Positions 7,401 to 11,186 of a stretch of DNA of 11,186 bases are shown in pieces. The translations under genes were made by a program, and so were the position numbers. Positions within the stretch are counted from its first letter, which is position 1. Each line of letters opens with the position of its first letter. Source of the DNA: Bacillota bacterium (GTDB lineage Bacteria; Bacillota; Clostridia; Lachnospirales; Lachnospiraceae); NCBI GenBank assembly GCA_023407575.1, contig JAEYLX010000012.1, positions 1 through 11,186 of the forward strand, in the 5' to 3' direction. The notes beneath the pieces are model-generated. The model was given only the letters and a program-made list of their open reading frames with translations. It was not told the DNA's origin and did no database searches.

Positions 7401-8187
7401 CGGGCGTACGCGTCTGCGGCACGTTCGAGCCCCAGGCGATGATGTAGCGGCTGTTGTACCAGTCGGCCGATTCGGGCACGTCGGTCTGCTCGCCCCAGAT
7501 CTGCGGCGAGGCCGGCGGCAGATCGCAGTACCAGTCGTAGAACGACAGGCAGGCGCCGCCCAGCAGCGACAGGTAGCGCGCGCCGGCGGCGTAGGACACC
7601 ATCGACATCGCCGGAATCGGCGAGAAGCCGACCACGCGGTCCGGGCCGTACTGCTTCACCGTGTACAGATTGGAAGCGGCGATGATCTCGTTGGCCTCTT
7701 CCCACTGCAGGCGCACGAAGCCGCCCATGCCGCGGCGGGTCTTGTACGAACGCGCCTTCTCCTTGTCTTCAACAATGCTGGCCCAGGCATCGACCGGGGC
7801 CTTGCTCCTGCGCGCTTCGCGCCACAGGCGCAGCAGCGTGCCGCGGATCAGCGGGTACTTCAGCCGGTTGGCGCTGTACAGGTACCAGGAATAGCTGGCG
7901 CCACGCGGGCAGCCACGCGGTTCATGGTTGGGCAGGTCCGGACGCGTGCGCGGGTAATCGGTCTGCTGGGTTTCCCAGGTGACCAGGCCGTTCTTGACGT
8001 AGATCTTCCAGCTGCAGGAGCCGGTGCAGTTCACCCCATGGGTGGACCGCACGATCTTGTCGTACTGCCAGCGGGCGCGGTAACTGTTTTCCCAGTCGCG
8101 GCCCTCGCTCTTGGCAAATCCATGGCCATCGGCAAAGGTCTGGGGGTCACGCTTGAAGAACTGCAAGCGATCGAGGAAATAACTCAT
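4444..8187 (-). CDS. narG: Respiratory nitrate reductase alpha subunit (catalytic, bis-MGD)
   Basis: This 1,247-aa catalytic subunit reduces nitrate to nitrite at a molybdenum bis-MGD centre on the cytoplasmic face of the membrane. The N-terminal [4Fe-4S] (FS0) ligands are His50, Cys54, Cys58 and Cys93, with the His ligand typical of NarG. The Asp that coordinates molybdenum is at about residue 222 in WYCDLPPASP. The length equals that of E. coli NarG. There is no twin-arginine signal, as expected for a cytoplasm-facing subunit. The sequence matches Stenotrophomonas-type NarG as I recall it. The ATG at 8185-8187 has AAGGGAG about nine bases upstream. It lies 72 bp after narK with no evident promoter between and overlaps narH by one base (TGATG). 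Long open frames on the opposite strand are a by-product of its G/C-rich third codon positions. Confidence 0.97.
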   Translation of the reverse strand: MSYFLDRLQFFKRDPQTFADGHGFAKSEGRDWENSYRARWQYDKIVRSTHGVNCTGSCSWKIYVKNGLVTWETQQTDYPRTRPDLPNHEPRGCPRGASYSWYLYSANRLKYPLIRGTLLRLWREARRSKAPVDAWASIVEDKEKARSYKTRRGMGGFVRLQWEEANEIIAASNLYTVKQYGPDRVVGFSPIPAMSMVSYAAGARYLSLLGGACLSFYDWYCDLPPASPQIWGEQTDVPESADWYNSRYIIAWGSNVPQTRTPDAHFFTEARYNGTKTVAICPDYSELAKLTDHWLHPKQGTDAALAFAFGHVILREFHVDSPSQYFQDYCRQYSDMPMLVRLERRDDGRLVAGRFLRASELGGLGEANNPDWKTLAYDENSGQIVVPNGSIGFRWGEKGRWNIEEKASNGADTRLRLSLSDANDGIEAVSFPYFGGIESDGWTAAPAEDVLDRNIPVRRLATVDGGETLVATVYDLLLAQYGVDRGFGGGNVASSFDDRVPGTPAWQERITGVSRAEVIEIAREFARTADKTHGRSMIIVGAGMNHWFHNDMNYRGLINMLIMCGCVGQTGGGWAHYVGQEKLRPQTGWQPLAFGLDWSKPPRHMNGTSFFYFNTGQWRYEKLQVDELLSPLADARKYSGSLADLNLRAVRMGWLPSTPQLDRNPLQLVREAEAAGVAPADYALGKFKDGSLDFAFADPDASQNHPRMMFIWRSNLLGSSGKGHEYMLRHLLGTRHGLQGKDLGEMGAVKPQEVKWRDDAPEGKLDLLVTLDFRMCTTALYSDIVLPTATWYEKDDLNTSDMHPFIHPLSKAVDPAWESRSDWDIFKEVARTVSEMAPGVLGVEKDLVLVPTLHDTPNELGMPFGVADWKKGECEAIPGQTMPSMTVVERDYPNLYRKFTSLGPLLDKQGNGGKGMSWDTRHEVEFLGKLNHTVHEEGVSQGRPAISTAIDAAEVILHLAPETNGHVAVKAWESLGTFTGREHTHLAVGKEHEAIRFRDIQAQPRKIISSPIWSGLEDDNVSYNAGYTNVHELIPWRTVTGRQQFYQDHEWMIDFGEAFMSYRPPVNTRTVEPLLNQRPNGNKEIVLNWITPHQKWGIHSTYSDNLIMQTLSRGGPIVWISEDDARSAGIVDNDWIELFNVNGAIAARAVVSQRVMPGMAMMYHAQERIINVPGSEISGTRGGIHNSVTRIVLKPTHMIGGYAQLAYGFNYYGTCGTNRDEFVIVRKMDKIDWLDDEAVPAAVKEVV

Positions 8188-8259
8188 CGGGGATCTCCCT
8201 TTGCGGACATCGGCATCGTGGCTGTGTGTGTCATCTGGCTGCGGTGCGTTTTCATGTCG

Positions 8260-9678
8260 TCAGCAGGGTGTCTCGGCACCGCGCCGGTAGTACCACCACC
8301 AGGTCACGGCCAGGCAGGTGACATAGAAAACAACGAATCCGTACAGCGCCATGTCGGGGCTGCCGGTCAACGTAATGGACGAGCCGTAGCTCTTGGGAAT
8401 GAAGAAACCGCCGTAGGCGCCAATCGCACCGGAAAAGCCGACCACCGCAGCCGACTCGATGCTGGCCTGGTGCGCGGCGGTAGCCTTGCCCTCGGCGTTG
8501 TCGTTGGCCGACCAGCGCTCATGCAGCGTGCGGAAGATCACCGGGATCATGCGGAAGGTCGTGCCGTTGCCGATGCCACTGAGCACGAACAGCGCCATGA
8601 AGCTGAGCAGGAAGCCATGGAAGTTGCCGCCCTGGCCATCGCTGGGCAGGAAGTGCAACACACCGAACACCGCGGCGATCATCAGCGCGAACACCCAGAA
8701 GGTCAGGCGTGCGCCACCCCAGCGGTCGGCCATGCTGCCACCCACCGAGCGCATCAGAGCGCCCAGCAGCGGGCCGATGAAGGCGTAGGCCAGCGGGTTC
8801 ACGTCCGGGAACTGGCTCTTCACCAGCATCGGGAAGCCGGCCGAGAAACCGATGTAGGAACCGAAGGTACCGATGTACAACCAGCACATCAGCCAGTTGT
8901 GCTTGCGGCGGAAGATCACCGCCTGCTCGGAGAACGACGAGCGGGCGCTGGTCAGGTCGTTCATGCCGAACCAGGCCGCGATGGCGCACAGCGCGATGGC
9001 CGGCACCCAGATGAAGCCGGCGTTCTGCAGGAACAGCGGTGCCCCACCCTCCACCGTGGGCTGCGGTGCACCACCCAGCGCACCGAACACGCCTACAGTG
9101 ATGACCAGCGGGATCACCGCCTGCGCCACCGACACGCCCACATTGCCCAGGCCAGCGTTCAGGCCCAGCGCCAGGCCCTGCTTCTGCTTGGGATAGAAGA
9201 AGGAGATGTTGGACATCGACGATGAGAAGTTCGCGCCACCGAAGCCGCACAGGATCGCGATGGCCACGAACACCCAGTACGGCGTGGCCGGGTCCTGCAC
9301 CGCAAAGCCGAGCCAGAGCGTCGGCGCCAGCAGCGAGGCGGTCGACAGCGCGGTCCAGCGGCGGCCGCCGAAGATCGGGATCACGAACGAATAGAAGATG
9401 CGCAGGGTCGCGCCGGACAGGCTGGGCAGCGCCACCAGCCAGAACAGCTGGTCGGTGCTGAAGTTGAAGCCGATCTTCGGCAGGCTGATCGACACCGCCG
9501 AGAACAGCACCCAGACCGAGAAGGCCAGCAGCAGCGAGGGGATCGAAATGACCAGGTTGCGGGTGGCAACCCGCTTGCCGGTGCGCTCCCAATAGCCGGG
9601 GTCCTCCGGCGTCCAGTCGCTGATGACGCGACCCGGACGGGCAGTGCTGCGGACAACAGGATCGCTACCGACGGTCAT
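8260..9678 (-). CDS. narK: Nitrate/nitrite transporter NarK (MFS, NNP family)
   Basis: This 472-aa major-facilitator protein exchanges nitrate and nitrite across the inner membrane. About 12 hydrophobic segments run from residue 41 to 465. Both nitrate signature motifs are visible, GLGNVGVSVAQ at 176-186 and GIGNGTTFRMIP at 368-379, as are the two substrate-binding arginines, Arg93 in TLRIFYSF and Arg310 in GALMRSVGG, equivalent to Arg89 and Arg305 of E. coli NarK. A roughly 40-residue hydrophilic N-terminal tail precedes the first span. The start at ATG 9676-9678 is preferred over the TTG at 9690, because GGAG lies six bases before it. It is the first gene of the narKGH transcript and is driven by the FNR-type promoter at 9739-9787. 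It occupies the place narU holds in the enteric NRZ operon, but is of Stenotrophomonas type. Confidence 0.95.
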   Translation of the reverse strand: MTVGSDPVVRSTARPGRVISDWTPEDPGYWERTGKRVATRNLVISIPSLLLAFSVWVLFSAVSISLPKIGFNFSTDQLFWLVALPSLSGATLRIFYSFVIPIFGGRRWTALSTASLLAPTLWLGFAVQDPATPYWVFVAIAILCGFGGANFSSSMSNISFFYPKQKQGLALGLNAGLGNVGVSVAQAVIPLVITVGVFGALGGAPQPTVEGGAPLFLQNAGFIWVPAIALCAIAAWFGMNDLTSARSSFSEQAVIFRRKHNWLMCWLYIGTFGSYIGFSAGFPMLVKSQFPDVNPLAYAFIGPLLGALMRSVGGSMADRWGGARLTFWVFALMIAAVFGVLHFLPSDGQGGNFHGFLLSFMALFVLSGIGNGTTFRMIPVIFRTLHERWSANDNAEGKATAAHQASIESAAVVGFSGAIGAYGGFFIPKSYGSSITLTGSPDMALYGFVVFYVTCLAVTWWWYYRRGAETPC

Positions 9679-9738
9679 ACATGGCTCCAAGGCTGTGGAA
9701 TGACGTGGGTATTGCTTTCAAGTTGTGACCCGTCGTCG

Positions 9739-9787
9739 TGCAGCCATTAGGCCGTGCGGCAACTACGACGGGGTTGATCTGGATCAA
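9739..9787 (-). promoter_or_regulatory. narK promoter with perfect FNR/ANR box
   Basis: TTGATCTGGATCAA at 9774-9787 matches both half-sites of the FNR/ANR/DNR consensus TTGAT-N4-ATCAA. Read on the minus strand, CCTAAT at 9751-9746 is a fair -10 hexamer (TAAT matches) and would place transcription start near 9739. The box centre (9780.5) is then 41.5 bases upstream, exactly the class II FNR-activated geometry, in which no good -35 is needed. The leader to the narK ATG would be about 61 bases. It implies induction of narKGH under oxygen limitation. The start site itself is inferred. Confidence 0.8.
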
Positions 9788-9816
9788 TCAGGGGCCGGTT
9801 TTCACCCTGCCCCTGA
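9788..9816. repeat. 8-bp inverted repeat between the unknown gene and the FNR box
   Basis: TCAGGGGC at 9788-9795 pairs perfectly with GCCCCTGA at 9809-9816 around a 13-base loop. It directly abuts the FNR box and lies seven bases beyond the stop codon of the upstream gene. In the minus-strand transcript it could form a hairpin separating the mobA unit from narK, but the next bases are TTGATC and not a T-run, so it is at best a weak terminator. Confidence 0.35.
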
Positions 9817-9822
9817 CAAATG

Positions 9823-10188
9823 TCAAACCGATGAAGCGGTATTGCGGCGCGTGACTCCGCGCTGGCGCACGCTGTCGCGCACGTCCACATCGAACTGCAG
9901 CTGAAGCCGGCTGCCATCTTCCAGGGCAATGTCGAATGGCAGGCCATCCCGGCACGGCAGCCGCGCCGCCAAGGCCTCAACCGCCGGGCGCGGCAGCACC
10001 AGGCGGCAGAAGGTGCCACCATCGAGCAGCACCGGCCGCTCGCCGCCATGCAGCGACACCGCCATGCCCCAACCCTCGATACCGCCGAAGCGGGTCATGT
10101 TCTCGACCGATTCACCGGCCAGCAGGCGCGCCAGTTCGGCCTCGTCCAGGCGAAGCCGTACCGATTGGTCCTGCAACTGCACTTTCAT
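9823..10188 (-). CDS. Small protein of unknown function, coupled to mobA
   Basis: This encodes a 121-aa soluble protein, starting MKVQLQDQSVRLRLDEAE and ending in a basic tail (RDSVRQRGVTRRN). There is no signal peptide or membrane span. The N-terminal pattern M-K-hydrophobic, then S-V-R-L-R-L and an acidic helix, resembles the uncharacterised DUF7009 family as I recall it, with unproved assignment. A central GGIEGWGMAVSLHGGERP and alternating hydrophobic residues suggest a beta-rich fold. Start 10186-10188 is chosen because its ATGA overlaps the mobA stop by four bases, with GGAGG about ten bases upstream; an in-frame ATG at 10206 has no visible site. Coupling to mobA and position just before narK suggest a part in cofactor supply or nitrate reductase maturation, but this is inference from context only. 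Confidence 0.75.
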   Translation of the reverse strand: MKVQLQDQSVRLRLDEAELARLLAGESVENMTRFGGIEGWGMAVSLHGGERPVLLDGGTFCRLVLPRPAVEALAARLPCRDGLPFDIALEDGSRLQLQFDVDVRDSVRQRGVTRRNTASSV

Positions 10189-10727
10189 GACGCAACATCC
10201 TCCCATTGTTCGGGGGTATTGCAGTTGACCAGCCCGGCCTCGTCAATCGGCGCCAGGGCCACGGAACTCACGCCAAGACGGCGCTGCAGGGCCTGCAGCG
10301 AGCGCGGGCCGTCCGGGTCATCCAGCATCGATCCAAGTACGTTGCGGCAAGCATCGTCTATATCCACCAGCATGGGCAGGGGGTGGCCCGCAAAGATCGT
10401 GCATGGACCGCGATGGCCGTCACGCAATTGCTGTAGCAATCGCGGCGGCAGCAGCGGTGTATCCACCGGCACCACCCAGGCCGGGCCATCGGGCATGCGC
10501 ATCGCCACGCTGTAGAGCCCGCCCAGCGGCCCGCAACGTGCCACGCGGTCCGGTATGCCGCCGAACGCCGGGTAATTTCCGCTGACCCAGACCTCGCGTG
10601 CGCCAGCCTGCATCAACAGGCCCCGCATGTGTTCCAGCAGCGTGCGCCCCTGCCACGGCAGCAGCGCCTTGTCGCGGCCCATCCGGGTGGACAGGCCACC
10701 GGCCAGCACGATGCCGGTGATGCTCAT
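10185..10727 (-). CDS. mobA: Molybdenum cofactor guanylyltransferase MobA
   Basis: This 180-aa cytoplasmic enzyme adds GMP from GTP to molybdenum-bound molybdopterin to give MGD, the form of cofactor that NarG carries. It has the nucleotide-binding loop LAGGLSTRMGRDK at residues 8-20 with Lys20, the GPLGGL motif at 66-71, the metal-binding Asp89 in VPVDTPLL, and the C-terminal NCNTPEQW at 168-175, a variant of the usual NINTPE motif. It is somewhat shorter than E. coli MobA (194 aa), mostly in loops. The start at 10725-10727 gives the expected MSITGIVLAGG beginning, though no strong ribosome-binding site precedes it, only a SMAG-like palindrome. It overlaps the downstream unknown gene by four bases. 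Its linkage to nar genes makes biochemical sense. Confidence 0.93.
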   Translation of the reverse strand: MSITGIVLAGGLSTRMGRDKALLPWQGRTLLEHMRGLLMQAGAREVWVSGNYPAFGGIPDRVARCGPLGGLYSVAMRMPDGPAWVVPVDTPLLPPRLLQQLRDGHRGPCTIFAGHPLPMLVDIDDACRNVLGSMLDDPDGPRSLQALQRRLGVSSVALAPIDEAGLVNCNTPEQWEDVAS

Positions 10728-10731
10728 CGCA

Positions 10732-10754
10732 GTAGAGCCACGCCATGCGTGGCT
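10732..10754 (+). repeat. SMAG-like REP element (Stenotrophomonas GTAG palindrome)
   Basis: GTAG at 10732-10735 is followed by the perfect palindrome AGCCACGC, CAT loop, GCGTGGCT at 10736-10754. GTAG-headed short palindromes between genes are the hallmark of the SMAG family, present in very many copies in Stenotrophomonas maltophilia. It fills most of the 36-bp gap between moaE and mobA and lies five bases before the mobA start, so in the mRNA the hairpin sits where the mobA ribosome-binding site should be and may dampen its translation. Confidence 0.85.
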
Positions 10755-10763
10755 GCGCCGGCA

Positions 10764-11186
10764 TCAATGTTGATGATCGTGCGCATGGTCATGGGCATCG
10801 GCGGGTTCACTGTCCGCGTGGCAGAGGCTGCAGCCCTCGCTCCACGCGCTGTCGCCGTCTTCGTAATGTTCCTGCTTCCAGATCGGGCACTGGTGCTTCA
10901 CCACCTCGATCAACTGCCGGCAGGCGCGGAACGCCTCGTCACGGTGCGGGCTGCCGGCGGCCACCACCACCGCCACATCGCCGATGCCGAGCCGGCCCTT
11001 GGCATGGGCCACATACAGCTTCAGCTTCGGGCCAAACGTCGCCTCGACCTCGGCGGCCAACCGCTTGAACTCGTTCAACACCAGCGGCTCGAACAGGTCG
11101 TAGGTGATCCCGGTCACCGGCCGGCCGATGTTGACGTCGCGCACCTTGCCGATGAACACATCGATGCCACCGAAGCCCGGATCGGA
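10764..11186 (-). CDS. moaE: Molybdopterin synthase large subunit MoaE (5' end missing), His-rich tail
   Basis: The visible 140 residues are the main part of MoaE, which with sulfur-carrying MoaD converts cyclic pyranopterin monophosphate to molybdopterin in the cytoplasm. The frame runs off the right edge, beginning SDPGFGGIDVFIGKVR; an apparent start at 11159 is an internal GTG coding for Val. Family signs are FIGKVRDVN, the His-Arg pair in PHRDEAF, and two lysines seven apart in VVKHQCPIWKQE (visible residues 97 and 104), matching Lys119 and Lys126 of E. coli MoaE. After the conserved core the protein ends with CSLCH and a histidine-aspartate-rich tail (HDHAHDHQH), which E. coli MoaE lacks. 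Such a tail could bind metal, but that is inferred. It is followed by the SMAG-like element and mobA on the same strand. Confidence 0.92.
   Translation of the reverse strand, partial: SDPGFGGIDVFIGKVRDVNIGRPVTGITYDLFEPLVLNEFKRLAAEVEATFGPKLKLYVAHAKGRLGIGDVAVVVAAGSPHRDEAFRACRQLIEVVKHQCPIWKQEHYEDGDSAWSEGCSLCHADSEPADAHDHAHDHQH

Noticed and set aside
2205..8187. G+C shift alone as proof of the junction
   Set aside because: Single lines of narW are as G+C-rich as lines of narG, so composition is not decisive; the case rests on protein resemblance, codon choice near the junction and the two repeat families.
4429..9225. A 1,598-codon open frame on the plus strand opposite narG and narK
   Set aside because: It is antisense to two unmistakable genes, its translation is a low-complexity mix of A, R, V, H and Q with no family signature, and such frames arise from G/C-rich third positions.
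10764..11159. MoaE starting at 11159 as a complete protein
   Set aside because: The codon is an internal GTG (Val) in the conserved FIGKVR region and the frame continues in good MoaE sequence to the window edge, so the gene is cut off and not short.
1..11186. A novel defence, mobile or secretion system
   Set aside because: No transposase, integrase, toxin-antitoxin pair, nuclease, CRISPR repeat or other such element was seen; every long gene belongs to a known nitrate-respiration, cofactor or hydrolase family.

Overview
The window is a nitrate-respiration locus read almost wholly on the minus strand: moaE (5' end cut by the right edge), mobA, a small unknown gene, narK, narG, narH, narJ-type narW and narI-type narV, followed by two unrelated enteric genes. 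No phage, insertion sequence, CRISPR array, tRNA or rRNA gene is visible.

Two bacterial lineages appear to be joined in it. The left third (1 to about 3,880) looks like Enterobacteriaceae: narV, narW and the last two thirds of narH resemble, from memory, Escherichia coli NarV, NarW and NarY (the NRZ isoenzyme), and three enterobacterial REP palindromes lie between 923 and 1523. The right two thirds (about 3,880 to 11,186) looks like Stenotrophomonas maltophilia or a close relative. narG and narK are of that type, and a GTAG-headed 8-bp palindrome between mobA and moaE matches the SMAG repeat family of that species. The switch falls inside narH, in a highly conserved iron-sulfur stretch. The reading frame is kept and every cluster ligand survives. 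An assembly chimera between two organisms in a mixed sample is the simplest explanation; natural homologous recombination is possible.

Layout. 48-761 (-): periplasmic isochorismatase-family cysteine hydrolase. 923-954: single REP. 991-1440 (+): 149-aa inner-membrane protein. 1448-1523: inverted REP pair between convergent genes. 1528-8187 (-): narV, narW, narH and narG in transcription order G-H-W-V with 1- to 4-base overlaps. 8260-9678 (-): narK, preceded by a perfect FNR/ANR box spaced as in a class II activated promoter. 9823-10188 (-): small unknown protein coupled to mobA. 10185-10727 (-): mobA. 10732-10754: SMAG-like palindrome. 10764-11186 (-): moaE.

Together, NarK brings nitrate in and exports nitrite, NarGHI reduces nitrate with electrons from quinol, NarW/NarJ is the assembly chaperone, and MoaE and MobA make the bis-MGD cofactor that NarG needs. 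I found no convincing undescribed system. The most important point for a reader is the narH junction, followed by the unknown gene at 9823-10188.
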